This document shows, piece by piece, positions 9,118 through 17,639 of a stretch of 64,000 bases of DNA. Positions within the stretch are counted from its first letter, which is position 1. Each line of letters begins with the position of its first letter. Under the pieces are notes generated by a model. That model saw only the letters and a list, made by a program, of their open reading frames with translations, was not told the DNA's origin and made no database searches. The stretch covers positions 292,963 to 356,962 of the forward strand of contig NZ_BMOP01000003.1 of assembly GCF_014647135.1 (NCBI RefSeq). Reading direction: 5' to 3'. Position numbers and translations under genes: made by a program. The DNA comes from Shewanella xiamenensis. GTDB taxonomy: Bacteria; Pseudomonadota; Gammaproteobacteria; Enterobacterales; Shewanellaceae.

Positions 9118-10955
9118 AAAAACTACTTAGCCTTACCTTTACTGCATTATTGCTTCTCGCGCCTCTCACTCTAAGTGGCAATGCTTTTGCGAATAACTTT
9201 GGTTTTCTAAAAAGCGAACCTGAGTTAATGCCCGTTGATCAAGCCTTTGCCTTTGATTTTAAGCAGGAAGGCAATAAGGTTACCCTTAATTGGGTGATTG
9301 CAGACGGCTACTACATGTACCGCGATAAACTCAAATTTAGTGTCAATGGCGCTGAATTGGGCACTATTGACCTACCAAAGGGCAAGCCCCATAACGATGA
9401 GTATTTTGGTGAACAAGAGGTTTACTACACCTATATCGACATTCCCGTTGGCCTAAAGCAAGCGGATGAAAACAGTACCTTAAGCGTCACCTTTATGGGC
9501 TGCGCCGAGGGTAAACTCTGTTATCCACCAACCAAGCGCGATGTCAGCTTAAAACCGGTAGCAGCTAATGATGGGCAAATCGCCTCTAGCGCAGACAGCG
9601 GCGAAAATACCAAGCCTGCCGCCACTGACACAGATGCCAAAGCAAGCAGCGCCCCTGCTAAGCCGATTACTCAGCAGGATAGCCTAAGCCAGATGTTGTC
9701 TAACGACAGTTTACTCTGGACCTTAGTGATCTTCTTCGGCTTAGGGATTGGCTTAGCGCTCACCCCTTGCGTATTCCCCATGTATCCGATTTTATCGGGC
9801 ATTATTGTTGGTCAAGGGCAAAAACTGTCGACCGCCAAAGCCTTCACCCTGTCGATGGCCTATGTGCAAGGTATGGCAATCACCTACTCGATTTTAGGTT
9901 TAGTCGTCGCGTCGGCGGGGATGAAATACCAAGCGGCGCTGCAACATCCCGCTGTGCTCGTGGTATTAGCCATCCTGTTCTTTGTACTCAGTTTATCCAT
10001 GTTTGGCTTGTACGATCTCAAACTGCCTTCAAGCTGGCAGGAGAAGATGAACTCGATTTCCAACAATCAAAAAGGCGGCAATCTGATTGGCGTATTTTTG
10101 ATGGGAGTGATCTCAGGATTGGTCGCCTCGCCTTGCACCACGGCTCCACTTTCTGGCGCCTTAGTCTATGTGGCGCAAACCGGGGATTTATTACAAGGCT
10201 TCCTCGCGCTGTATGTACTGAGTATGGGCATGGGCGTACCACTACTTATCATCGGCACCTCGGGTGGTAAGTTACTGCCTCGCGCTGGCGCTTGGATGAA
10301 TATCATTAAAACCGTGTTTGGCTTCCTGCTGATTGCAGTATCGATTGTGATGCTTGGCCGTATTTGGACGGGCGTGGTTTCCGATATGCTTTGGTCGCTT
10401 TGGGGCATTAGCTTCACCGGTTACCTGATGCACCAAAATAAGCTCAGCGCCTTTAACTGGAAACAAACCGTACGCTCAGTGCTACTCACCTTAACCCTGC
10501 TGGCAAGCTTCTCCTATGGCTTCCAAGCCGTGATGGGTCACTTTGGCTTTAGCCACAGTCCGGTTGCGACTGCGACAACGACTGAGCAAGCCCATGGCTT
10601 TAAACGGATAAAATCCATTGAAGATTTGGACCGCGAAATTGCCGCTGCCACGGCAGTTGGTAAGCCTGTGATGCTGGATCTCTACGCTGACTGGTGTGTG
10701 GCTTGTAAAGAGTTTGAAGCCATTACCTTTAAAGACGCCGAAGTATTAGCGCGAATGAACAAAATCGTGCTGCTGCAAGCGGATGTCACTAAGAGTGATG
10801 CTGTGGATGTCGCTCTGCTTGAAAAATACAATGTCCTCGGTTTACCGACATTATTGATGTTTAACGAGCAAGGTGAACAGCGAGAAGATTTAAGGGTAAC
10901 CGGCTTTATGGGTCCCAAGGAGTTTGCAGCTCATTTAGATCACTTGGTGAAATAA
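9114..10955 (+). CDS. dsbD: Thiol:disulfide interchange protein DsbD
   Basis: This 613-residue protein moves reducing power from cytoplasmic thioredoxin to periplasmic DsbC/DsbG and cytochrome c maturation. It has a signal peptide (1-26), an N-terminal alpha domain with Cys130 and Cys136 (GCAEGKLC), an eight-helix membrane domain with Cys219 (LTPCVFPMYP) and Cys341 (ASPCTTAP), and a C-terminal thioredoxin-like domain with C528-V-A-C531. All six redox cysteines are present. It is translationally coupled to cutA and followed by an intrinsic terminator. Confidence 0.97.
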   Translation: MKKLLSLTFTALLLLAPLTLSGNAFANNFGFLKSEPELMPVDQAFAFDFKQEGNKVTLNWVIADGYYMYRDKLKFSVNGAELGTIDLPKGKPHNDEYFGEQEVYYTYIDIPVGLKQADENSTLSVTFMGCAEGKLCYPPTKRDVSLKPVAANDGQIASSADSGENTKPAATDTDAKASSAPAKPITQQDSLSQMLSNDSLLWTLVIFFGLGIGLALTPCVFPMYPILSGIIVGQGQKLSTAKAFTLSMAYVQGMAITYSILGLVVASAGMKYQAALQHPAVLVVLAILFFVLSLSMFGLYDLKLPSSWQEKMNSISNNQKGGNLIGVFLMGVISGLVASPCTTAPLSGALVYVAQTGDLLQGFLALYVLSMGMGVPLLIIGTSGGKLLPRAGAWMNIIKTVFGFLLIAVSIVMLGRIWTGVVSDMLWSLWGISFTGYLMHQNKLSAFNWKQTVRSVLLTLTLLASFSYGFQAVMGHFGFSHSPVATATTTEQAHGFKRIKSIEDLDREIAAATAVGKPVMLDLYADWCVACKEFEAITFKDAEVLARMNKIVLLQADVTKSDAVDVALLEKYNVLGLPTLLMFNEQGEQREDLRVTGFMGPKEFAAHLDHLVK

Positions 10956-11005
10956 TCTCGACTAAACGCTAACACTCCTCTGCGGCGTTTTAGCGTAAAA
11001 TCAAC

Positions 11006-11042
11006 AAAAAGCGGACTTTTTTCATTAAAAGTCCGCTTTTTT
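11006..11042 (+). terminator. Intrinsic terminator of cutA-dsbD
   Basis: AAAAGCGGACTTTT and AAAAGTCCGCTTTT form a perfect 14-bp stem with a 6-base loop. The T-run extends to 11042 and the A-run precedes it, so it could work in both directions. Confidence 0.88.
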
Positions 11043-11106
11043 ATCGCGCTGTCATCGATTTCTTATACAATCCTTGTTTATCGTGGACTTTTTAGATTGG
11101 AGCATT

Positions 11107-12747
11107 ATGGAACCAGCTATCCTCATTATCACTCTTATTTGCGGCATGCTCGTTAGCCGTATAGGACTGCCCCCACTCATCGGCTACTTAGTGGCGGGCT
11201 TTGTACTCTTTGTATTAGGTATTGAAAAAGAAAGCCTGCCACTGCTGCAAGAACTCGCCAATTTAGGGGTTACGCTACTGCTGTTTGCGATTGGTTTAAA
11301 ACTCGATATTCGCAGTCTATTTAAGGCTGAAGTGTGGGCGGGGTCGAGTGTGCATTTGATGCTATCGATCCTAGTATTCGTCCCTATTCTCAAAATATTA
11401 GGGTTATTAGGATTATCTCAGCTTACCAGTTTAGGGATTGAGCAGTTAACCTTACTGGCATTTGCGTTAAGCTTCTCCAGTACCGTTTTTGCGGTAAAGG
11501 TCTTAGAAGATAAAGGGGATATGCAATCCCTGTATGGCCGTGTTGCTATTGGTATCCTGATTATGCAGGATATTTTTGCCGTACTCTTTTTAACCATTTC
11601 TAAGGGCGATGTGCCTTCGGTGTGGGCATTTGCGTTATTGTTATTACCTCTGGCCAAACCACTGATTTATAAAGCCTTTGACCGTGTTGGCCACGGTGAA
11701 TTATTAGTGCTATTTGGATTAGTAATGGCACTGGTTGTCGGCGCTTGGTTATTTGAATCCGTTGGCTTAAAACCGGATCTCGGCGCATTAGTTATTGGTA
11801 TTCTGCTCGCAGGACATAAAAAAGCCTCTGAGCTGGCTAAATCATTGTTCTATTTTAAAGAACTCTTTCTTGTCGCCTTCTTCTTAACCATTGGTCTCAA
11901 TGGCTTACCCACGATTTCGGATATCGTGCTGGCTACATTATTAGTACTGTTAGTACCGCTAAAAATCCTATTGTTTGTCTATATTCTTACTCGCTTTAAA
12001 TTACGTTCGCGCACCTCGATGTTAGGTTCCTTTAACCTAGGTAACTTCTCCGAGTTTGGTCTGATCGTCGCTGCGGTTGCCACCAGCAAAGGCTGGCTAC
12101 CGTCACAATGGTTGGTGATTATTGCCGTGGCCTTAAGCTTTAGCTTTTTATTAGCAGCGCCGCTCAATGCTACGGTCGGAAATATTTATCAACGCTTCCA
12201 ACAGCGACTCGTTAGGTTAGAAAAACGCCCATTGCACCCAGAAGATCGCCCCATTGCCATTGGTAATCCACGCTTTTTAATCCTAGGGATGGGGCGTATC
12301 GGTAGTGGAGCCTACGATGAACTGCGTGCCCGATTCGACGGTGAGATCCTCGGGATTGAGCATAAGCAAGACCTGGTCGATTTACACCGCGCTAAAGGCC
12401 GTAATGTAGTGCAAGGGGACGCTTCCGATACCGACTTTTGGGAGAAGCTTGATAAAGCGCCCAATCTTGAGTTAGTGCTGCTGGCAATGCCGCATCATGC
12501 GGGGAATCTCTTCGCTGTTGAGCAACTTAAGAAGCTGAATTATCAAGGTAAACTGAGCGCAATCGTACAATATGGAGAAGATGCCGCATCACTCAGAAGT
12601 TCTGGTGTGCACAGCGTTTACAATCTATACGAAGCGGCGGGTGCGGGTTTTGTCGACCATGTGGTTCATGAGTTACTACCAGACTCTGAAACGAAGGCAG
12701 TTGCCGACCTAGACGATGACAACAAACAACATTCTGCCGCGGTTTAA
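11107..12747 (+). CDS. CPA2-family cation:proton antiporter with TrkA-N domain (KefB/KefC/YbaL type)
   Basis: This 546-residue protein has about 12 membrane segments in a Na+/H+ exchanger domain (about 10-370), including SFSSTVFAVKVLE and the IMQD motif typical of K+-selective CPA2 members. A cytoplasmic Rossmann TrkA-N domain follows (about 400-520; nucleotide motif GMGRIG). It probably exports K+ in exchange for H+ with NAD(H) gating; glutathione control as in KefC is not provable. I chose the ATG at 11107, with GGAG 4 bases upstream, over an in-frame TTG at 11074. It is shorter than KefC (about 620). Confidence 0.9.
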   Translation: MEPAILIITLICGMLVSRIGLPPLIGYLVAGFVLFVLGIEKESLPLLQELANLGVTLLLFAIGLKLDIRSLFKAEVWAGSSVHLMLSILVFVPILKILGLLGLSQLTSLGIEQLTLLAFALSFSSTVFAVKVLEDKGDMQSLYGRVAIGILIMQDIFAVLFLTISKGDVPSVWAFALLLLPLAKPLIYKAFDRVGHGELLVLFGLVMALVVGAWLFESVGLKPDLGALVIGILLAGHKKASELAKSLFYFKELFLVAFFLTIGLNGLPTISDIVLATLLVLLVPLKILLFVYILTRFKLRSRTSMLGSFNLGNFSEFGLIVAAVATSKGWLPSQWLVIIAVALSFSFLLAAPLNATVGNIYQRFQQRLVRLEKRPLHPEDRPIAIGNPRFLILGMGRIGSGAYDELRARFDGEILGIEHKQDLVDLHRAKGRNVVQGDASDTDFWEKLDKAPNLELVLLAMPHHAGNLFAVEQLKKLNYQGKLSAIVQYGEDAASLRSSGVHSVYNLYEAAGAGFVDHVVHELLPDSETKAVADLDDDNKQHSAAV

Positions 12748-12798
12748 GGCGTGTTTACGTTTGTTATCATGAATAAAACTCATCCTATTTAGGTTAAA

Positions 12799-12831
12799 AA
12801 TGACTCAGGAAAGGGATTAACCTGAGTCATT
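12799..12831. terminator. Perfect 11-bp hairpin after the antiporter gene
   Basis: AATGACTCAGG and CCTGAGTCATT pair perfectly around an 11-base loop, 51 bp after the antiporter stop. The plus strand lacks a good T-run (TTACC), whereas the minus strand continues with TTTTT. It may be a weak terminator for the antiporter gene, or one for antisense transcripts coming from the galK region. Confidence 0.5.
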
Positions 12832-13045
12832 ACCTCACCCGATAAAACCTATCAAAACCACTAAAAATCAATCACCTTAACGCACTTACACACGCTCAAA
12901 CATTGCGGCGTTTTTGACTATCGGTTTTCTCTGACAAGCTTATCGTCAATGCCATAGAAAATCTCAGTTACATCGCCGACTTAGTCGTGATATAAATCGA
13001 AGACAAGAACGAAATTAGCCCAGCTTTTTTGGAAGTCTTCTCAGC

Positions 13046-14191
13046 ATGTCGAACCCTGCGCAGCGCGCCACCAAGTTATTTGTCCAAACCTTTGGCACTA
13101 AAGCCGATGATTTATATCAAGCCCCAGGTCGAGTAAATCTGATCGGTGAATACACGGATTACAACGACGGCTTTGTTTTGCCTGCCGCCATTAATTTTCA
13201 TACGGTGATTGCCGTTAAACGCCGTGAAGACAACAAGTTTCGCGCCGTTGCTGATGCCTTTCCCGGGCAAATTAAAGAATGGACCTTCGGCAAAGAAACC
13301 GAAATCCATCCCGAGGACGGTTGGGTAAATTATTTAAAAGGGTTCACCGCGGCGATGGCCAACACAGGGCTCATTGCCAAGGGCTTAGATTTAGCCGTGG
13401 TAGGCGATGTACCGCTCGCAGCAGGATTATCTTCCTCTGGCGCCTTGGTCGTCGCCTTTGGCACAGCCATTAGTGACAGCAGCCAATTGCATCTCTCACC
13501 GATGGCAGTGGCACAATTGGCCCAACGTGGCGAATATCGGTACGTCGCATCGGCTTGCAGCATTATGGATCACATGGTTTGCGCTATGGGCGAGCCGGAT
13601 CATGCCCTGCTCATCGACTGCCTTGACCTTGATAGCGAAGCGATTGCAATCCCTGAGAATCTCAGCCTGATCATCATTGATGCGCATATTGAGAAACAAC
13701 GATTAGCGGCAATTAGCCAGCAGCGACGTGAGGAATGCGCCCAAGCTGCCGAATTTTTTGGTTTAGACGCTCTGCGCCATCTTGAACTGCGTCAGCTTGA
13801 AAGTGCCAAGGATAAATTGGATGAAACCCTTTATCGCCGCGCCAAACACGTAGTCACCGAGAATAAACGCACTCAGAGTGCAGCTCGGGCACTAGAGCAA
13901 AATAATATTTCTAAATTCAGCCTATTAATGGCTCAGTCTCATCAATCACTGCGAGATGATTTTGAGGTAACACTGCCTGAATTTGACACTTTGGTGGATA
14001 TTGTTAGCCAAGTGATTGGCGAACGCGGTGGCATACGCATGACCGATGGCTGCGTGGTCGCGCTCGTCGACCATGAGCTTACCGATGCGGTAGTTTCTGC
14101 GGTCGAACAGACATTTTTCGAGCAAACAGGGATAGATGCAACCGTTTATCTCTGTTCAGCAAGTGCTGGCGCGGGCCGTATCGACAGCTAA
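13046..14191 (+). CDS. galK: Galactokinase-like GHMP kinase with altered active-site motifs
   Basis: This 381-residue protein is recognisably GalK by length and by PGRVNLIGE (28-35), TDYNDGFVLP and the phosphate loop PLAAGLSSSGAL (123-134). GalK makes galactose 1-phosphate from galactose and ATP in the cytoplasm. Three conserved sites differ from the usual enzyme. The GEHTDYN signature reads GEYTDYN (Tyr36 for His). The CGIMDQ signature reads CSIMDH, keeping the catalytic-base Asp175. The Gly-rich motif MTGGGFGGC reads MTDGC, about four residues shorter (residue 332 onward). The frame is open throughout. It may be impaired, or specific for another sugar. galM follows, but galT and galE are not here. 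The upstream gap of about 300 bp presumably holds the promoter. Confidence 0.8.
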   Translation: MSNPAQRATKLFVQTFGTKADDLYQAPGRVNLIGEYTDYNDGFVLPAAINFHTVIAVKRREDNKFRAVADAFPGQIKEWTFGKETEIHPEDGWVNYLKGFTAAMANTGLIAKGLDLAVVGDVPLAAGLSSSGALVVAFGTAISDSSQLHLSPMAVAQLAQRGEYRYVASACSIMDHMVCAMGEPDHALLIDCLDLDSEAIAIPENLSLIIIDAHIEKQRLAAISQQRREECAQAAEFFGLDALRHLELRQLESAKDKLDETLYRRAKHVVTENKRTQSAARALEQNNISKFSLLMAQSHQSLRDDFEVTLPEFDTLVDIVSQVIGERGGIRMTDGCVVALVDHELTDAVVSAVEQTFFEQTGIDATVYLCSASAGAGRIDS

Positions 14192-14223
14192 ACACTTAAT
14201 TGCACCTGCTAACTCTCCCCACG

Positions 14224-14270
14224 AATACCATACGAATTCAACCATGAATTGTGTGGTATTTGTTGTTTTT
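14224..14270 (+). terminator. Intrinsic terminator between galK and galM
   Basis: AATACCATACGAATTC pairs imperfectly with GAATTGTGTGGTATT around a short loop (14224-14260), followed by TGTTGTTTTT. It lies about 30 bp after galK, so galM may be transcribed at a lower level or from its own promoter. Confidence 0.65.
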
Positions 14271-14332
14271 AAGAGGCAAAATCAAACGGTTAAATAATCT
14301 ACGGTAGGCATTTTGACATTGAGGGAAACTAA

Positions 14333-15364
14333 ATGGTGCGTTTCAGTGTATTAGATCCTTGGACCGATCCCCGCGGCGGCGAAATTGAACGCGTGCGGAT
14401 AGACAATGGCATCATCGCCTTGGAAGTGCTCAGTTTAGGCGGCATTATTCGCGCGCTTTGGACGCCCGATAAACAGGGCGAGCGCGCCAATATCGTTCTA
14501 GGCTGCGACAGTGCCGAAGATTACCTGACTCAAAATGCCCACCTTGGCGCCATTGCAGGCCGCTTTGCCAATCGTATAGCCCTTGGCAAGCTGCAATATC
14601 AAGGGCAAACCTATCAACTGAATATCAATCAGGCTAGCAACTGCTTACATGGTGGCCGCGAAGGTTTTAACAGAAAGAACTGGCACTTAGGCCCGCTTCC
14701 CGATGGGGTAAGATTAACCTTAGTGAGTCCAGATGGCGATATGGGCTTCCCCGGTAATTGCACGGTGCAATTAGACTATCGCCTTGCCGCCAATAATCTC
14801 TATGTAGAAATGCTGGCCTCCATAGATAAACCTTGTCCAGTGAGCCTGACGCAGCACAGCTATTTTAATCTGGATGGTACGAGCAATAATTATCAGCACC
14901 AGATACAAATCGATGCGACACGCTATTTGACGATGAATGAAGTCGGCATCCCGACAGGAATTGCTGAGGTTAAAGATAGTATTTTCGATTTAACTCAAAG
15001 TGTTTCCCTTGGCGAAAAACTTCACGCTCCCGAACTAACAAGCACCCAAGGTTATGATCATTGCTATTTGATGGATAACCCCGATGGTTCACTACGCCGC
15101 TTTGGTTGTTTAAGCAGTCCTGTCAGCGGCCGCGCCATGACGGTATTTACCAATCAGCCTGGCGTACAACTCTACTGCGCTAACTTTTTAGCGGGAACCG
15201 TGGGACGAAACCAACAAAGTTTGCACCAACATCAGGGCGTGTGTATTGAACCGCAAAAGCTGCCTGACTCGCCCAATCAACCGCAATTGGGTGATGATGC
15301 CTGGTTAGTACCAGGGAAAATCTATCATCATATTAGTCGATATCAATTTGATATTGTTGACTAA
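14333..15364 (+). CDS. galM: Aldose 1-epimerase (galactose mutarotase)
   Basis: This 343-residue cytoplasmic enzyme interconverts alpha and beta anomers of galactose and related sugars. The family residues are present: NRI and CLHGG near residues 85-106 (first His), LTQHSYFNLDG (catalytic acid His, about 180), and the catalytic base Glu in GVCIEPQKLPDSPNQP (about 305). Length is normal (E. coli 346). It lies 141 bp downstream of galK with a terminator between, and is convergent with the next gene. Confidence 0.93.
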   Translation: MVRFSVLDPWTDPRGGEIERVRIDNGIIALEVLSLGGIIRALWTPDKQGERANIVLGCDSAEDYLTQNAHLGAIAGRFANRIALGKLQYQGQTYQLNINQASNCLHGGREGFNRKNWHLGPLPDGVRLTLVSPDGDMGFPGNCTVQLDYRLAANNLYVEMLASIDKPCPVSLTQHSYFNLDGTSNNYQHQIQIDATRYLTMNEVGIPTGIAEVKDSIFDLTQSVSLGEKLHAPELTSTQGYDHCYLMDNPDGSLRRFGCLSSPVSGRAMTVFTNQPGVQLYCANFLAGTVGRNQQSLHQHQGVCIEPQKLPDSPNQPQLGDDAWLVPGKIYHHISRYQFDIVD

Positions 15365-15403
15365 AGTTGAAATGAACATCTGTAGGAATTAAAAAGAAAG
15401 GCT

Positions 15404-15440
15404 GGTAAGGAATAAAGTCGTTTCATTCCTTACCTTTATC
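15404..15440. terminator. Bidirectional terminator between galM and the next gene
   Basis: GGTAAGGAAT (15404-15413) pairs with ATTCCTTACC (15425-15434). The plus strand continues TTTATC and the minus strand continues with a pyrimidine-rich tract ending in TTTTT. It sits between convergent genes and can serve both. Confidence 0.75.
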
Positions 15441-15465
15441 CAATGTTGCCGAAGCAAATTGGATA

Positions 15466-15870
15466 TTAATCGTCGAAATCATCGCCCCAATCTTCATCGA
15501 AATCAGCACCAATTGCATCGGTTTCGATTTCAGGCTCAACCTCAGGTTTAGCCTTACGTACTGGGCCAGAATCCTTAACGTTGTTCAGATCAATACGAGC
15601 TTGATGCTTGCTCATAAATTGAGCGCGAGCCGCTTTCCATGCACCGCTAAACTTAGCCTCAGCAGCTTTTAATGCGGCCTCATCTAAGTCGTATAGGTTC
15701 ACTTTTACTATGTCTTCTACATACTCAACAATGGCATCACGGTCGGTATTGTAGAGGTAAATTCGTCCAGGGGAAGCCTCTGGCAGCTGGTTGTCGTGGA
15801 CGACAATCGCATTGCCCTTCGATGTTCTCAGCTCACCATACCAAACCTGTTTCTTTGCTGTGTTATACAT
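15466..15870 (-). CDS. Conserved hypothetical acidic protein
   Basis: This 134-residue protein of unknown function is probably cytoplasmic (no signal or membrane segment). Residues 1-90 look folded (MYNTAKKQVWYGELRTSKG then a beta-rich stretch and an Ala-rich helix). The last 40 residues are a disordered acidic tail rich in Asp and Glu, ending DEDWGDDFDD. An in-frame TTG at 15877-15879 lies too close to the AAGGG ribosome site, so the ATG at 15868-15870 is preferred. It stands alone, convergent with galM. I do not recognise a named family. Confidence 0.75.
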   Translation of the reverse strand: MYNTAKKQVWYGELRTSKGNAIVVHDNQLPEASPGRIYLYNTDRDAIVEYVEDIVKVNLYDLDEAALKAAEAKFSGAWKAARAQFMSKHQARIDLNNVKDSGPVRKAKPEVEPEIETDAIGADFDEDWGDDFDD

Positions 15871-16191
15871 ATATGCCAATACCCTTAAATCAACACATAC
15901 ACTATGAGTTTTTTAGTCTGAATAAGCGAAGCGACGCTTGCTTTGATCCACGAATAGCGCCGGAAAGTCTCTGACGTTTTCAACTGGGTATTTTTACAGA
16001 ATATTTTCGATAATCAATGCCTCAAACCATGAAATTTTCACTTATTACGCATTAATTTCGGCCAAAGTCTCTAAAAAAATTTGTCACTAACGACTTTAGT
16101 CTAAAAAAACATCACATCAAGTTTTAATTATGCACCTATAACCATTAAATTATTGAAGCGATAAGAGGTTACAACTTGTAGCTGAGTTAAT
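15871..16191. other. Intergenic, 321 bp, AT-rich
   Basis: This holds the upstream region of the acidic hypothetical gene and the downstream region of the quinone oxidoreductase gene. The sequence AAAGTCTCT occurs twice in direct orientation (near 15965 and 16065). No open frame, RNA gene or clear terminator was seen. Confidence 0.5.
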
Positions 16192-17190
16192 TCAAAATGT
16201 TAATACCACTTTGCCCCTATGTTCGCCCGACTGCATTAATCTATGGGCCTTAGGCGCATCGTTCAATGGGTACGTTGCAAAAATATGCGGCACGATTTGC
16301 TGGCTATCAAGTAATGGCCAAACACGTTCGTGTAATTGCCTTGCGATTTCAGCTTTGGCTTCAACCGTTTGTGGTCTTAGGGTTGAACCTGTCCAGACAA
16401 TTCGCTTAGCCATCAGCTGGAGAATATTAACCTCAGCTTTAGGACTACGTTGAGTTGAGACCGACACCATACGCCCATCCAACGCGAGAGCTTGCAAATT
16501 GAGGTTAATAAAATCGCCACCCGCGATATCAAATACCACATTAACGCCTTTACCCTGCGTAAAGCTCATGATTTCTTCGACAAAATTCTGAGTGTTGTAA
16601 TTGACAACAAGATGGGCACCTAATCCTGAGCAATAGTCGCGCTTTTCATCCTGCCCAGTAGTCGCAATCACTTGCGCACCAAGACGATTCGCCAGCGCAA
16701 TCGCCGTACTGCCAATGCCACCAGAGCCACCGTGTATCAAAACGGTTTCGCCAGCCTTGAGTCCGGCGCGCATAAATAAGTTACCCCAAACGGTAAAAAA
16801 GGTTTCAGGTAACGCGGCAGCTTGCACCATGGAAAATCCCTTTGGAATCGGCAAACAATGAGCGGCATAGGTCAAGGTGTATTCGCCATAACCGCCACCA
16901 GGGACTAAAGCACAAACCTTATCCCCCAGTTGCCATTGAGTCACGCCTTCACCTATGGCGCAAATTTCACCAGCCACTTCAAGCCCTAAAATTAACGATG
17001 CTCCGGGTGGCGGCGGATAGGCTCCAGCCCTTTGCTTGAGATCCGGCCCATTCACCCCAGCCGCACTTACTCGAATAAGAACTTGTCCGGCCCCGACAAC
17101 CGGTAAGGGTGAACGGGAAAGTTGCATTACCTCTGGCGCACCGGATTGTTCAATATGTATATGGGCATAATCTTTTGGTAAATCTGACAT
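16192..17190 (-). CDS. NAD(P)H-quinone oxidoreductase, zinc-independent MDR family (PIG3-like)
   Basis: This 332-residue medium-chain reductase has a GroES-like N-terminal domain (about 10-120, with NGPDLKQRAGAYPPPPGAS) and a Rossmann NADPH domain (about 130-290, motif HGGSGGIGSTAI). The zinc ligands of alcohol dehydrogenases are missing, as expected for QOR/PIG3 members, which reduce quinones or enones. The ATG at 17188-17190 has AAGGAG 6 bases upstream; an in-frame TTG at 17208 overlaps that site and is rejected. It is monocistronic. Confidence 0.9.
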   Translation of the reverse strand: MSDLPKDYAHIHIEQSGAPEVMQLSRSPLPVVGAGQVLIRVSAAGVNGPDLKQRAGAYPPPPGASLILGLEVAGEICAIGEGVTQWQLGDKVCALVPGGGYGEYTLTYAAHCLPIPKGFSMVQAAALPETFFTVWGNLFMRAGLKAGETVLIHGGSGGIGSTAIALANRLGAQVIATTGQDEKRDYCSGLGAHLVVNYNTQNFVEEIMSFTQGKGVNVVFDIAGGDFINLNLQALALDGRMVSVSTQRSPKAEVNILQLMAKRIVWTGSTLRPQTVEAKAEIARQLHERVWPLLDSQQIVPHIFATYPLNDAPKAHRLMQSGEHRGKVVLTF

Positions 17191-17639
17191 AGCTAACTCC
17201 TTGTACAACTTTGGGATTTCGGCTTATCGCTGCAAACATAGCGGCATCATACTCAGGTTAAAACATATTAACCCAAACAATGTTGGAATGAACTTTGTTG
17301 ACCGTTAGCGAGGTAACAAAAGGACGCCAGCAACTTGAATGAAACGATGCCACATTAAAACAATTGCCGTCTACATTACCAATCTTTATTAACCGCACGA
17401 TAGTTCAATAAAAAATACAATAAAAACATAACGATAAAAACTATGTGAAAAAATTGTAAATTTTTATCGATTTATATTGGATATTTTATGCAATTTATTT
17501 CATGATATTTCGGCGCTAACTGAATTAGACAAGCATTAAATTCAGTTGGACCAATGAGGTCCGAGGTTAATTGCTGTAATACATCGGATAACGCCCAAGG
17601 AAGATCTGCTTTGCAGATAAAAATAACTATGGATACACC
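17191..17639. other. Intergenic, 449 bp, upstream of the collagenase gene
   Basis: Most of this is very AT-rich (17380-17510). Near its right end are two successive inverted repeats (17518-17562, listed separately). A TGTGAAAAAATTGTAAA stretch near 17446 resembles half a CRP site only. No open frame was seen. Confidence 0.5.
17518..17562. promoter_or_regulatory. Two adjacent inverted repeats upstream of the collagenase gene
   Basis: AACTGAATT (17518-17526) and AATTCAGTT (17539-17547) are perfect 9-base arms with a 12-base gap. GGACC-AATGA-GGTCC (17548-17562) follows directly. They lie 78-122 bp before the start codon, a place suited to an operator or a structured 5' leader. The function is not known. 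Confidence 0.4.

Noticed and set aside
9767..10270. Long alternative frame inside dsbD
   Set aside because: It is a shadow of the true dsbD frame, which keeps all six redox cysteines and membrane segments.
17446..17462. CRP-like site upstream of the collagenase gene
   Set aside because: Only the TGTGA half matches; the second half does not.
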